Source: Nitrososphaerales archaeon (GTDB lineage: Archaea; Thermoproteota; Nitrososphaeria; Nitrososphaerales; UBA183). Taken from it: a DNA stretch of 25,272 bases. The position numbers were made by a program, and so were the translations under genes. The notes beneath the pieces were generated by a model. The model was given only the letters and a program-made list of their open reading frames with translations, had not been told where the DNA came from and did not search any database. Every line of letters begins with the position of its first letter. The stretch's first letter is position 1. Shown here piece after piece: positions 1-6,772 of the stretch. Where the stretch lies: contig JASIEW010000008.1 of NCBI GenBank assembly GCA_030045755.1, forward strand, positions 1 to 25,272, in the 5' to 3' direction.

Positions 1-2
1 TC

Positions 3-233
3 GGCGCGGCGATAATGTCTGTGAAGAAGCGGGACCCCAGAGGAGTCACTGTCGCCGTACCCGTGGCGCCAGCGGGCGTGTTGCAATCCCTAAAGGAAGA
101 AGGGACGCGTGTGGTCTGCTTGGAGACTCCTGCTGAATTCCTGGCGATAGGAGAGTTCTATTCGGAATTCGACCCGGTAGAAGATGCGGTGGTCAAAATG
201 ATAATCGAAGAGAATTGGAGACGCCTCGTCTGA
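3..233 (+). CDS. Phosphoribosyltransferase, C-terminal part (cut by window start)
   Basis: The frame is open to the left edge, so the ATG at 15 is almost certainly internal. The residues before it, GAAIM, fit the end of a PRPP-binding loop (family consensus TGATM). They are followed by VAVPVAPAGVLQSL and VCLETPAEFLAIGEFYSEF, a pattern known from the predicted phosphoribosyltransferases of the COG1926 type, where a beta-strand with VAVPVAP follows the PRPP loop. Only about 76 residues are visible and the catalytic loop lies outside the window. The gene ends 146 bp before pyrE, which has its own promoter, so it need not belong to the pyr operon. Its substrate cannot be told from this fragment. 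Confidence 0.7.
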   Translation, partial: GAAIMSVKKRDPRGVTVAVPVAPAGVLQSLKEEGTRVVCLETPAEFLAIGEFYSEFDPVEDAVVKMIIEENWRRLV

Positions 234-244
234 CGTCCTGCTTC

Positions 245-270
245 GCTGTCGGAAGGTTCTGGGCGACAGC
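245..270 (+). terminator. Hairpin after the phosphoribosyltransferase
   Basis: A perfect 7-bp stem, GCTGTCG at 245-251 with CGACAGC at 264-270, closes a 12-nt loop and starts 12 nt after the stop codon. There is no T-run behind it, so a terminator role is inference from position; it could also be an RNA 3'-end stabiliser. Confidence 0.4.
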
Positions 271-289
271 CGGCTTCGGGCATCTAAGC

Positions 290-297
290 CTTAAATC
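290..297 (+). promoter_or_regulatory. TATA-like box of the pyr operon
   Basis: CTTAAATC fits an archaeal TATA box. Counting about 25 nt from its centre puts the transcription start near 319, giving a leader of roughly 60 nt before pyrE. Confidence 0.5.
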
Positions 298-319
298 AGA
301 AAGCGGGCGCAGTAAGGCG

Positions 320-360
320 CGGGTTCATTTTTCAGGAAAACGATGAGCGCGAGGAACCCG
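320..360 (+). promoter_or_regulatory. Leader hairpin upstream of pyrE
   Basis: CGGGTTC at 320-326 pairs perfectly with GAACCCG at 354-360 across a 27-nt loop. The 5' arm starts at the predicted transcription start and the last base of the 3' arm is the first base of the GGTG SD-like motif (360-363). The position suggests control of translation entry, but no ligand or known riboswitch class is recognised. Confidence 0.4.
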
Positions 361-368
361 GTGGGGCG

Positions 369-380
369 ATGACACTCTGA
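369..380 (+). CDS. Three-codon leader ORF overlapping the pyrE start
   Basis: ATG ACA CTC TGA reads Met-Thr-Leu. Its stop shares one base with the pyrE ATG (TGATG). GGTG at 360-363 lies 5 nt before this ATG, a good SD spacing, but 16 nt before the pyrE ATG, which is long. I infer that ribosomes may start here and re-initiate on pyrE. It could be a chance ATG. Confidence 0.3.
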   Translation: MTL

Positions 381-1003
381 TGCCCAATCCCGAAGGCGGC
401 AGGGCCGCTCTCGCTGAAGAACTGTTCAGAATCGGCGCGATCAGGTTCGGGAGGTTCACCCTTTCTAGCGGCAAGCCTAGCTCGTACTATCTAGACCTGA
501 GGGTACTCCCCAGTAGCCCAGACGCCTACGCCATGGAGATAGAGGCATACAAGTCGCTAGTTCAAGAGATGGGTCAGGACAGCTTCGATGTCGTGGCGGG
601 GGTGGCTACGGCCGGCGTCACCGTCTCGTCAATCCTGTCATTCCAGCTGAAGAAGCCTATGGTCTATGTCAGAAAACAGGAGAAGGGGTATGGGTTGGAC
701 AGGTTGGTCGAAGGCGCAGTCCAGCCGGGTTGGCGAGCGCTTGTCGTGGACGACTTGGTGACCACGGGCGGCAGCGTCGTCTCAGCCGTCGGAGGTCTGA
801 GGAAGGCCGGCTGCATTGTCAACTCAGCCGCTGTGCTCGTCGATAGACTGGAGGGGGGCAGTGAGAATCTTGCCGCGGCCGGAGTCCGACTGTGGAAGTT
901 CGCCGACGTGAAAGAGCTCACCAGCATCCTCTACCAGAGGAAGAAGCTGTCCAGAGGAGACTACGAATCTGTCCTGACGCAAATCGAGGGAGACAGGACT
1001 TGA
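380..1003 (+). CDS. pyrE: Orotate phosphoribosyltransferase
   Basis: This enzyme joins orotate to PRPP to make orotidine 5'-monophosphate in de novo UMP synthesis in the cytoplasm. The N-terminal SSGKPSSYYLDLR (about 29-41) matches the family's orotate-side motif, YVRKQEKGYG (96-105) the catalytic loop, and VVDDLVTTGGS (122-132) the PRPP-binding loop with its two acidic residues. The length, 207 aa, is normal. The ATG at 380 overlaps the stop of a three-codon ORF; no other start fits. It is the first enzyme gene of a tight pyrE-pyrD-pyrF operon, its stop overlapping the TTG of pyrD. Function is clear. Confidence 0.95.
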   Translation: MPNPEGGRAALAEELFRIGAIRFGRFTLSSGKPSSYYLDLRVLPSSPDAYAMEIEAYKSLVQEMGQDSFDVVAGVATAGVTVSSILSFQLKKPMVYVRKQEKGYGLDRLVEGAVQPGWRALVVDDLVTTGGSVVSAVGGLRKAGCIVNSAAVLVDRLEGGSENLAAAGVRLWKFADVKELTSILYQRKKLSRGDYESVLTQIEGDRT

Positions 1004-1947
1004 GCGTCGAATCGATAAGCGTGAAAATCGCAGGTTTGCACTTCGCAAACCCGTTGTTGCTCGCGTCGGGGGTCCACGGCAGTTCCCTTGCGAAGGTACT
1101 GGAAGCGCTGAAGTTCGGTGCAGGGGGGGCGGTAACAAAGTCGATTGGCAACACACCTAGGGAAGGATACGCTGAGCCGACTCTGGTGGAGGTCGACTCG
1201 GGGATGGTGAACGCCGCGGGGCTTCCGAACCCGGGGGCGGAAAAGTTCGCTGAAGAACTGAGCGCCATCAGGGAGAAGCACCTTCCCATACTCGTGTCAA
1301 TCTTCGGGGGGGACGAAATGGAGTTCAGGGAAGTCGCAAAGAGACTCGAAGCCAACGACTTCGCGGCTTTCGAACTGAATCTCAGCTGTCCGCACGTAAG
1401 AGGAGTCGGTACGGAAGTGGGACACGACCCTGAGGAAGTCAGCAAAATCGTCAGGGCTGTGAAACGCGTTACTGGGAAGCCCGTCTTCGCTAAGGTCTCA
1501 CCCAACACTGACCGACTGGTCGCGGTCGCGCGGGCGGCCGTAGACGCGGGGGCAGACGGGCTCACCGCGATAAACACAGTACGCGCGTTCCCAATCGACG
1601 CCGAGACCGGGAGGCAGGCGCTCTCGAACGGTTTCGGAGGACTGTCCGGGGGTGCGATACGGCCTGTGGCACTGAGGTGCGTCTATGAGCTAAGGGAGGA
1701 GTTCGACGTTCCCATCATCGGTTGTGGCGGCGTGGCTACCTGGGAGCACGCGGTGGAGTTCTTTCTGGCGGGCGCAGACGCTGTCCAGCTGGGGACGGCG
1801 ACGATATCGAAGTTCGCCATCTTCAACGAGGTGAACTTGGGGATAGTGTCCTATCTGGAGAGGAAGGGCGTGGCGAAGCTCCAGGACTTGGTCGGAGCGG
1901 CCCACAGAGTAGGGTCCAAACCGAACAGGACAGGGGAGGCAGGCTGA
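1000..1947 (+). CDS. pyrD: Dihydroorotate dehydrogenase, class 1 type
   Basis: This flavoenzyme oxidises dihydroorotate to orotate, the step before PyrE. Visible motifs: NAAGLPNPG (71-79), NLSCPHVRGVG (127-137) with the class 1 active-site Cys130, AKVSPN (164-169), GGLSGGAIRP (213-222) and GCGGVATWEHA for FMN phosphate binding. The frame is open further upstream, but protein similarity starts only near the TTG at 1000, which overlaps the pyrE stop (TTGA) and has GAGGGA about 9 nt before it; GTG at 1021 is the alternative. The length from the TTG is 315 aa, normal for the family. No pyrK-like electron-transfer partner is visible next to it, so whether it is 1A-like or 1B-like cannot be settled here. 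Confidence 0.93.
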   Translation: MSVESISVKIAGLHFANPLLLASGVHGSSLAKVLEALKFGAGGAVTKSIGNTPREGYAEPTLVEVDSGMVNAAGLPNPGAEKFAEELSAIREKHLPILVSIFGGDEMEFREVAKRLEANDFAAFELNLSCPHVRGVGTEVGHDPEEVSKIVRAVKRVTGKPVFAKVSPNTDRLVAVARAAVDAGADGLTAINTVRAFPIDAETGRQALSNGFGGLSGGAIRPVALRCVYELREEFDVPIIGCGGVATWEHAVEFFLAGADAVQLGTATISKFAIFNEVNLGIVSYLERKGVAKLQDLVGAAHRVGSKPNRTGEAG

Positions 1948-2696
1948 TGAGCTTCAAGGGACGGATTCTAGAGTCTGCGAAAAGACACGACAGCCGCGTC
2001 GTCCTGTCGCTGGACCTGTGGGGCCCCTACTATGAAAGGCTCGACCGTGCGAAGGAGGTGCTCAGAGAGACCCAGGGAAGGATAGCGGCCGTCAAGGTCA
2101 ACCAACATCTACTGCTGCCCTTCGGGCTGGAAGGAATCAAGGACATCATAGAGATGTGCCGGCGCGAGGGACTCCCCCTGATCGCAGATCTGAAGATTAA
2201 CGACATCGAGGCGACCAACCTGAACATCGTGGACTCCCTGTTCGACTTCGGGTTCGAGGCTCTCACAGCCAACCCGTTCGTCGGGTGGAGAGAGGGCTTG
2301 GAGAAGGTAGTGGCGAAGGTCCACCAGAAGGATGGAGGTATCCTATTCCTCGTGTACATGAGCCACAGTGGAGCTGAAGAAGGATACTCGTTGCGGCTCA
2401 AGAGCGGAAAACCGATCTACAGGGCCTTCGCAGAGAGAGCGAAAGCTTGGGAGGCCGACGGGATAGTGGTTTCAGCCAAGTCGGCTGAGATGATACGCGA
2501 GGCGAGAAAGACCGTGGGTAGGGGATGTCTGATTTTCTCTCCCGGAGTCGGCGCGCAGGGCGGAGACCCAAGGGAGTGGTATGACACTGACGCTGACTTC
2601 ATGATTGTGGGAAGAGCTTTGACAGAAACTTCTGACCCCGGTCGGGTCCTGGCCAAAATCGTCGAACAGGAAGGCAAGCAGTCGGCTAGGACCTAG
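1947..2696 (+). CDS. pyrF: Orotidine 5'-phosphate decarboxylase
   Basis: It decarboxylates OMP to UMP, the last step of de novo UMP synthesis. All charged catalytic residues of the family can be placed: LSLD (Asp23), Lys50 in AAVKVNQ, and Asp81, Lys83 and Asp86 in the DLKINDIEATN motif; SPGVGAQGGDP and IVGRALTETSDP near the C-terminus form the phosphate-binding part. The ATG at 1947 overlaps the pyrD stop by one base and has GGGAGGCAGG just upstream, so I take it rather than the longer open frame back to 1722. The product is 249 aa. It is translationally coupled to pyrD and ends the operon. Confidence 0.95.
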   Translation: MSFKGRILESAKRHDSRVVLSLDLWGPYYERLDRAKEVLRETQGRIAAVKVNQHLLLPFGLEGIKDIIEMCRREGLPLIADLKINDIEATNLNIVDSLFDFGFEALTANPFVGWREGLEKVVAKVHQKDGGILFLVYMSHSGAEEGYSLRLKSGKPIYRAFAERAKAWEADGIVVSAKSAEMIREARKTVGRGCLIFSPGVGAQGGDPREWYDTDADFMIVGRALTETSDPGRVLAKIVEQEGKQSART

Positions 2697-2771
2697 ACCG
2701 AGACCTGCCTCTGACTTGTGGAACAGGATGCCTGACGTCACAAACAGAGCTACGGCCGCTCGTAAAGGGGT

Positions 2772-3170
2772 CTAGTTCGCCGCTGAGGAAGGCTTGCGAC
2801 TCGAATAGTACTGCCAGATTCTCTTCTGTTGCCTGCGGACGTAATTCTGTTCCTTCCTGGAGAGCCTAGGGTCCCTTCCTCTGGCGGGGCTCCTTGCAAG
2901 TCCCGACGGCAGGTCCGAATCGAGGAAGAACCCGCCACCCGGGAAGCTGGTGTCCTTTCGGACTATTATCGCGGCGAATCCTGGAGCTCCATCGTCGCGC
3001 TCGCGCCCGTCTACCAGTCCTATCGCCTTCGATAGGGTCCTTCCCCTGGACAGCCCATAATGCTTCATCAGTTGACCGTATTGCACTGTACGATGCGCAC
3101 GCGCTGCCTCGAGCAACTCCTCCCGCATCCCTTCCAAGGAGTGGAGCCGTCTGCTCAAACGCTCGACCAT
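2772..3170 (-). CDS. Uncharacterised protein with PG-x-GFF motif
   Basis: This is a 132-aa protein with no assigned function. An N-terminal helical part (1-45) contains TVQYGQLMKHYGLSRGRTL, which looks like a small winged-helix or YG-type substrate-sensing segment. A core, GFAAIIVRKDTSFPGGGFF, follows, then a basic tail with EQNYVRRQQKRIWQYY. A similar layout (YG..., LxxLVVxKxxxxPGxGFF, then an aromatic-basic helix) occurs in small conserved bacterial proteins of unknown role; I recall this pattern but cannot check it. It lies 69 bp downstream of the CBS-domain gene on the same strand and may be transcribed with it. It converges on pyrF with a 75-bp gap. Confidence 0.7.
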   Translation of the reverse strand: MVERLSRRLHSLEGMREELLEAARAHRTVQYGQLMKHYGLSRGRTLSKAIGLVDGRERDDGAPGFAAIIVRKDTSFPGGGFFLDSDLPSGLARSPARGRDPRLSRKEQNYVRRQQKRIWQYYSSRKPSSAAN

Positions 3171-3239
3171 GTCCTTGGGCCCGTTGACGGGCGCTTCGGG
3201 TAGAACTTCACTCGCATCCCGGCGCCGTCACCCGAAAGC

Positions 3240-3752
3240 CTACGACTCGAGGCTCTTGGCTACCCTGAACTGGTCGCCGACTATTGACCGCATGTTGAGA
3301 AGACCCAACGGCTTGCCCTTGTCTGTCACAAAGAGCGTCCTTATGCGATGCTTCGCCATGAGTTTGACTGCCTCCGCCAGGGGAGCGTCCGCTTCTATGT
3401 TGATCATCGGCGAACTCATGATCTTCCTCACCAGAACCTTCGAGGCCAGCAGGTCATCGGCGGCGATCCTGTTCAGAATGTCCCGCTCAGTCAGGATTCC
3501 CTTGGGTTCGCCGTTGATGAGGACAAGTATGTTTCCAGCTCGCTTTTCCCTCATCATCTGAGCCGCTTTGAAAACAGACTCGTTCGCGTCGACCATCAGC
3601 GGGTCAATCTTCACGAAGTTTCTCACGGTCGTCACGCTGGGCTCGGCCGCTTCCATCCAGAATGTGAGGGAATAGTGGCAGTTGGGGCATTCGTCAGGGG
3701 TATTGTCCCCCTCGAATATGTTGCCGCAACGGTAGCACTCCCACCTCTTCAC
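3240..3752 (-). CDS. Zinc-ribbon and paired CBS-domain protein
   Basis: It is a 170-aa protein with a rubredoxin-like zinc ribbon at the N-terminus (CYRC at 6-9 and CPNC at 22-25) followed by two CBS motifs (about 45-105 and 110-168). CBS pairs bind adenine nucleotides or S-adenosyl compounds and act as energy or ligand sensors. MREKRAGNILVLING and GILTERDILNR mark the first CBS, and LMAKHRIRTLFVTD with PLGLLNMRSIV the second. The GTG at 3752 lies about 27 nt from the centre of a TATA-like CTTTAATATA, so the transcript is probably leaderless. CBS proteins with an attached zinc ribbon are common in archaea. Its target is unknown. Confidence 0.88.
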   Translation of the reverse strand: MKRWECYRCGNIFEGDNTPDECPNCHYSLTFWMEAAEPSVTTVRNFVKIDPLMVDANESVFKAAQMMREKRAGNILVLINGEPKGILTERDILNRIAADDLLASKVLVRKIMSSPMINIEADAPLAEAVKLMAKHRIRTLFVTDKGKPLGLLNMRSIVGDQFRVAKSLES

Positions 3753-3774
3753 GGTGTCAAATATTGCGTGGAGG

Positions 3775-3784
3775 TATATTAAAG
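3775..3784 (-). promoter_or_regulatory. TATA-like box for the zinc-ribbon/CBS gene
   Basis: On the minus strand this reads CTTTAATATA. Its centre is 27 nt from the GTG at 3752, the classic spacing of a leaderless archaeal promoter. Confidence 0.6.
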
Positions 3785-3819
3785 CGATAGAGGGCAGACG
3801 ACAGTGACATTCCAGGCAC

Positions 3820-4134
3820 TCAAAGAGGCGAGTCCGTCCTCGGCTTGAGACTGATTAGTGCCTTGGCCTTCTGCTGACATTGTGCCGCGGTGTCGGTGTA
3901 GTGCTTCCACGTTGTGTAGTTCTGTTCCACCTTCGCGAGCAGCAACAGGATGTCCGCCGCCTGCAGGTAGTGGGAGATCGCGCCTTCTGAATCCCCTGCC
4001 TTCTCGTTCTCCGCCGCGTCCGTGATCAGCTGCCCCGCGTACCAACGGAGCTTCTGGGCGCGCGTCATCGGGGGCTTCGCGGCCTGCATGGCTCGCGAAA
4101 GCCAAGAAATTGTGGATAGACATCGAAGTCGCAT
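3820..4134 (-). CDS. MIT-domain-like small helical protein
   Basis: It is about 104 aa. Residues 27-95 form a three-helix pattern typical of MIT domains (AGQLITDAAENEKAGD, then AISHYLQAADILLLLA, then a polar helix with QCQQKAKAL). MIT domains bind ESCRT-III tails; in TACK archaea the Vps4-like CdvC carries one for cell division and vesicle work. Here the domain stands alone with no ATPase attached. The start is uncertain: ATG at 4134, 4089 or 4068 all keep the domain, none with a clear SD. A TATA-like box at 4185-4194 would put the transcript start near 4165. A TPR-like or other helical hairpin remains possible. Confidence 0.6.
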   Translation of the reverse strand: MRLRCLSTISWLSRAMQAAKPPMTRAQKLRWYAGQLITDAAENEKAGDSEGAISHYLQAADILLLLAKVEQNYTTWKHYTDTAAQCQQKAKALISLKPRTDSPL

Positions 4135-4184
4135 TTTGTAGACGAAAGCGACAACGTAGGAACAGCTGAAGTCCGGCCACGCGA

Positions 4185-4194
4185 GTTTTTTAAG
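4185..4194. promoter_or_regulatory. TATA-like box between divergent genes
   Basis: GTTTTTTAAG on plus, CTTAAAAAAC on minus. It sits between the MIT-like gene (minus) and the winged-helix gene (plus). For the plus gene it predicts a start near 4215, close to the TTG at 4224; for the minus gene a start near 4165. Confidence 0.45.
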
Positions 4195-4223
4195 CGAGCG
4201 ACTGTTCGATTGCTTCGAGCCAG

Positions 4224-4826
4224 TTGAAAGAGGGTAACTTAGGCGCCCAACCGAGAGGCAGAGACGCGGAAGTCGTTCGCGTTATCGAGAGTGAAGAGCT
4301 CTCCGTCTTCACGTTCGACGGCCTGCGACGGATTACAGGGTCCCACCCGGAGACCCTCTCTAGAGCGCTCGGAAGACTGGAGGAGGACGGATTCCTGACA
4401 AGGTCGCCTGATGGATATTCCGCGACGGACAAGATCAGACCTACCGGAGCTAGGCCGATGTTTGAAGACTGGGACCGCGTTCCGATCCTTCACACGTTCT
4501 TGCCTTATGGAGCGAGCCTCTCAGAGCTCGTTTCCTCGCTGCAAGGCAGATGGTTCGACAAGCTGAGGTGGGTCGGGATCGCCGAAAACGAGGAGGGGGT
4601 TGCGATGAAGTGGGTGACTGACGACGGGTTGGTGATGATAGACGTGAAGCTCTCCGCAGGTCAGCTGGACGTCGAGGCTAGGATGAAGGACAAGGCGGGG
4701 CTGGCTGAAGCGGTCAGGGCGGCACACCAGATCATGGGACGCGTGTCGAGGCTTTACTCCAAGCAGAGGCCGAGCGGGCGACCTTCGCTGCTCCGCGTGG
4801 GTTACTTCAGACCCTACGCCATGTGA
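4224..4826 (+). CDS. Winged-helix DNA-binding protein
   Basis: It is a 200-aa protein. Residues about 18-70 form a winged helix: SVFTFDGLRRITGSHPETLS holds the recognition helix and LGRLEEDGFLTRSPDGYSAT the wing. The C-terminal 120 residues alternate strands and helices (VGIAENEEGVAMKWVTDD, VMIDVKLSAGQLDVEARM) and resemble no domain I can name; they may bind a ligand or mediate dimers. The TTG at 4224 is the first start in frame after the TATA-like box and would give a nearly leaderless message. It lies 67 bp upstream of htrA on the same strand, and since htrA has its own strong SD the two may share a transcript. A transcription regulator is the likely role. Confidence 0.7.
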   Translation: MKEGNLGAQPRGRDAEVVRVIESEELSVFTFDGLRRITGSHPETLSRALGRLEEDGFLTRSPDGYSATDKIRPTGARPMFEDWDRVPILHTFLPYGASLSELVSSLQGRWFDKLRWVGIAENEEGVAMKWVTDDGLVMIDVKLSAGQLDVEARMKDKAGLAEAVRAAHQIMGRVSRLYSKQRPSGRPSLLRVGYFRPYAM

Positions 4827-4876
4827 GTGGGTTAGGCGCCAACCCAGTCAACAAGTACAGGGCTGTCTGCACCACA

Positions 4877-4884
4877 GGAGGTGA
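4877..4884 (+). promoter_or_regulatory. Strong Shine-Dalgarno sequence of the HtrA-type gene
   Basis: GGAGGTGA is complementary to the full anti-SD of archaeal 16S rRNA and lies 9 nt before the ATG at 4894. It is the best SD in the window and suits an internal operon gene. Confidence 0.75.
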
Positions 4885-4893
4885 ACTGAGAAG

Positions 4894-5811
4894 ATGACAA
4901 GTCAGGATGGAATTCCGTTGCTACAGTCTTTTTCAAACGCTGTGGCGCAGTTGGCTGAGGATGTCTCCCAGTCGGTCGTGGGAGTCAACGCTGGACGTCA
5001 AAGCGGGACCGGCGTCGTATGGACGGAAGACGGACTGGTCATTACTGCGAGTCACGTCTTGGGCGGATCGTCCGAACCAACGGTCACGCTGAGTGACGGT
5101 CGCGAGTTCGATGCCAAGGTCGTCGGCCGTGATCCGTACACAGATGTGGCCCTTCTGAAGGTCGATGCTGGGGCCCTGAGAGCCCTCAAGAGAGGCCGGT
5201 CTAGGGACGCACGCGTCGGGCAGTTCGTTCTGGCGTTCTCCGGGGCTTTCAGTTCAAAGGCGGCGGTGACATCCGGAGTGATAACGAGCCCGAATAGAAG
5301 CATGCGAGGCTGGTGGGGCGTCATGACTGAGAGCGCCATCGTATCGGACGCCAAGCTCAACCCGGGGTACTCCGGGGGTCCCCTGGTAGACGCATGGGGC
5401 CGGATGCTCGGGATGAACGTCGCATGGTTCGCGGGCAGGGGAGTCGCAGTCCCATCCGAGTCTCTGGAGGACGTGGTAGGGAAGCTCTTGAAGGACGGCA
5501 AAGTCAGGAGGGCGTTTCTCGGCGTCGTTGTGGAACCGCTCGAACTGCCGAGCGAACTTGCAAAGAGCGAAGGCGTCGGACAGGCAACCGGGCTTCTTGT
5601 CAAAGAGGTGAACGAACGGTCGCCTGCAAAATCGGCGGGAGTGGCAATAGGGGACATCCTATTGAGACTGGGCGAAGCACGCGCAACGGACGAGCACGAG
5701 CTCCGCAGGGCCCTTTCTGGCGAAGCGGTCGGCAAGCCGGTCAGCCTTTGGGTACTCAGGGGAGAGAAGCTCACGGAGCTCAGAGCAACCCCCGGAGAGG
5801 CTGGAGAGTAG
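4894..5811 (+). CDS. HtrA/DegP-type serine protease with PDZ domain
   Basis: It is a 305-aa trypsin-fold protease. The catalytic triad is visible: His54 in TASHVL, Asp84 in YTDVALLKV and Ser160 in NPGYSGGPL, where the usual Asn before the Ser is Tyr. A PDZ domain fills about 206-300 (FLGVVVEP, then ERSPAKSAGVAIGDILLRLG). HtrA proteins degrade or hold misfolded proteins and usually act outside the membrane; here the N-terminus (MTSQDGIPLLQSFSNAVAQL) has no signal peptide or membrane segment, so it would act in the cytoplasm unless the true start is elsewhere. The strong SD supports this start. A proline-rich micro-ORF follows three bases after its stop. Confidence 0.9.
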   Translation: MTSQDGIPLLQSFSNAVAQLAEDVSQSVVGVNAGRQSGTGVVWTEDGLVITASHVLGGSSEPTVTLSDGREFDAKVVGRDPYTDVALLKVDAGALRALKRGRSRDARVGQFVLAFSGAFSSKAAVTSGVITSPNRSMRGWWGVMTESAIVSDAKLNPGYSGGPLVDAWGRMLGMNVAWFAGRGVAVPSESLEDVVGKLLKDGKVRRAFLGVVVEPLELPSELAKSEGVGQATGLLVKEVNERSPAKSAGVAIGDILLRLGEARATDEHELRRALSGEAVGKPVSLWVLRGEKLTELRATPGEAGE

Positions 5812-5813
5812 GA

Positions 5814-5915
5814 ATGCCTGACCCTGACTTCCCAGGAGAACCTCAGTTCCCCCGTCCTGGAGGACCGCTCGATCCTCTTCCTCCAATCCGTCCGCCCTCA
5901 AGGCATTTCAGCTAG
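5814..5915 (+). CDS. Proline-rich micro-ORF after the HtrA-type gene
   Basis: It would encode a 33-residue peptide with 12 prolines in a repeated (D/G/F)P pattern, ending RPPSRHFS. The ATG lies three bases after the protease stop, and GGAGAG at 5803-5808 is 5 nt upstream, a good SD. The spacing and SD suggest translation coupled to the protease. It has no family I recognise. It could be a chance ORF in GC-rich DNA, although the composition is unusual. Confidence 0.4.
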   Translation: MPDPDFPGEPQFPRPGGPLDPLPPIRPPSRHFS

Positions 5916-5938
5916 AGACTCGAGAAGCATCGGAGGGC

Positions 5939-6736
5939 CTACGACAGGCTGAGCGCGGACTTCCATGCCGAAGCCGTTCGAATGATTTCAGCTTCGGCGT
6001 TCTTGAAAGGATTGAGTTCGAGACAGACGAACACGTCAGAACCGGACAGACGCTTCAAGAGGCCCGAGAGCTTTGCAGTCCCCTTTCCCGGAATCAGATG
6101 GTCGTCGGCGTCCCCGGTGTTGTCGCTTAGATGAACCTCCGCCAACCTCGCCCCCACCCTCCGTGAGAGAAACTCCGGGTCGACATCGCTGACGTGCGCG
6201 TGGCCCGTGTCCAGAGTGAACTTGGAGCCATCGACCTCTCCCAGTATCCGCTCGATGGCGTCCATGGAACTTGCGATGGGGTAGTCGTACACGGACTGGC
6301 TCCTTGTCTGATTCTCCAAGTCGATGACCAGCCTTCCGTCCGCTGCCTTGACCATCCTTCGAAGAGTCGAGACCGCGCTGGCGAACGACTGTTCCTCGAG
6401 GACCTTAGTGTGCGCGTTGCCGGGATGGAAGCTGACTATCGACGCTCCCAAGAAATCGGAAAAGTCGACGAAGCCTTCCAAGGTCTTCTCTATCGCACCC
6501 TTGACGGGTTGGAATGGCCAGCCCGGGTTGAGACCTGTGAATGGAGCGTGCGTCGTGACGACCATTCCGTACGACGACAGCACGTCCTTCAACCGCTTCT
6601 TGTCGACCCAGTCGTGGTAAGCGTGAGGGACCTCCCCCCAGAGTTCGATGTACTCGAATCCAGCGTCGCCTATTGTCTTCACCGCGGAGTATACGTCCTT
6701 ATGGAGAAGCGACCACGTGCTAACGCCTAGCTTCAA
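5939..6736 (-). CDS. Sugar phosphate isomerase/epimerase-like TIM barrel
   Basis: It is a 265-aa protein of the xylose isomerase-like/AP-endonuclease-2 TIM-barrel family. Visible barrel pieces: LGVSTWSLL at the start, GFEYIELWGE, ASIVSFHPGNAHT, RLVIDLENQT with a metal-binding Glu, FTLDTGHAHVSD with an Asp and two His, AEVHLSDN, and FVCLELNPF near the end. Family members bind a divalent metal and either isomerise sugars or cut abasic DNA; the sequence alone does not decide. TTG at 6736 has GGTG about 5 nt upstream. It lies 36 bp after the cyclic-nucleotide-binding protein and is probably transcribed with it. Confidence 0.85.
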   Translation of the reverse strand: MKLGVSTWSLLHKDVYSAVKTIGDAGFEYIELWGEVPHAYHDWVDKKRLKDVLSSYGMVVTTHAPFTGLNPGWPFQPVKGAIEKTLEGFVDFSDFLGASIVSFHPGNAHTKVLEEQSFASAVSTLRRMVKAADGRLVIDLENQTRSQSVYDYPIASSMDAIERILGEVDGSKFTLDTGHAHVSDVDPEFLSRRVGARLAEVHLSDNTGDADDHLIPGKGTAKLSGLLKRLSGSDVFVCLELNPFKNAEAEIIRTASAWKSALSLS

Positions 6737-6772
6737 TCTTTCACCGTGTCGAGAAGGCTCTGCGGAAGGGTC

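Noticed and set aside
234..379. Possible box C/D small RNA in the pyr leader (GATGA and CTGA pieces)
   Set aside because: Spacing and order of boxes C, D', C' and D do not fit.
5052..5774. 240-aa open frame on the minus strand
   Set aside because: It is a Ser/Pro-rich shadow of the HtrA-type gene.
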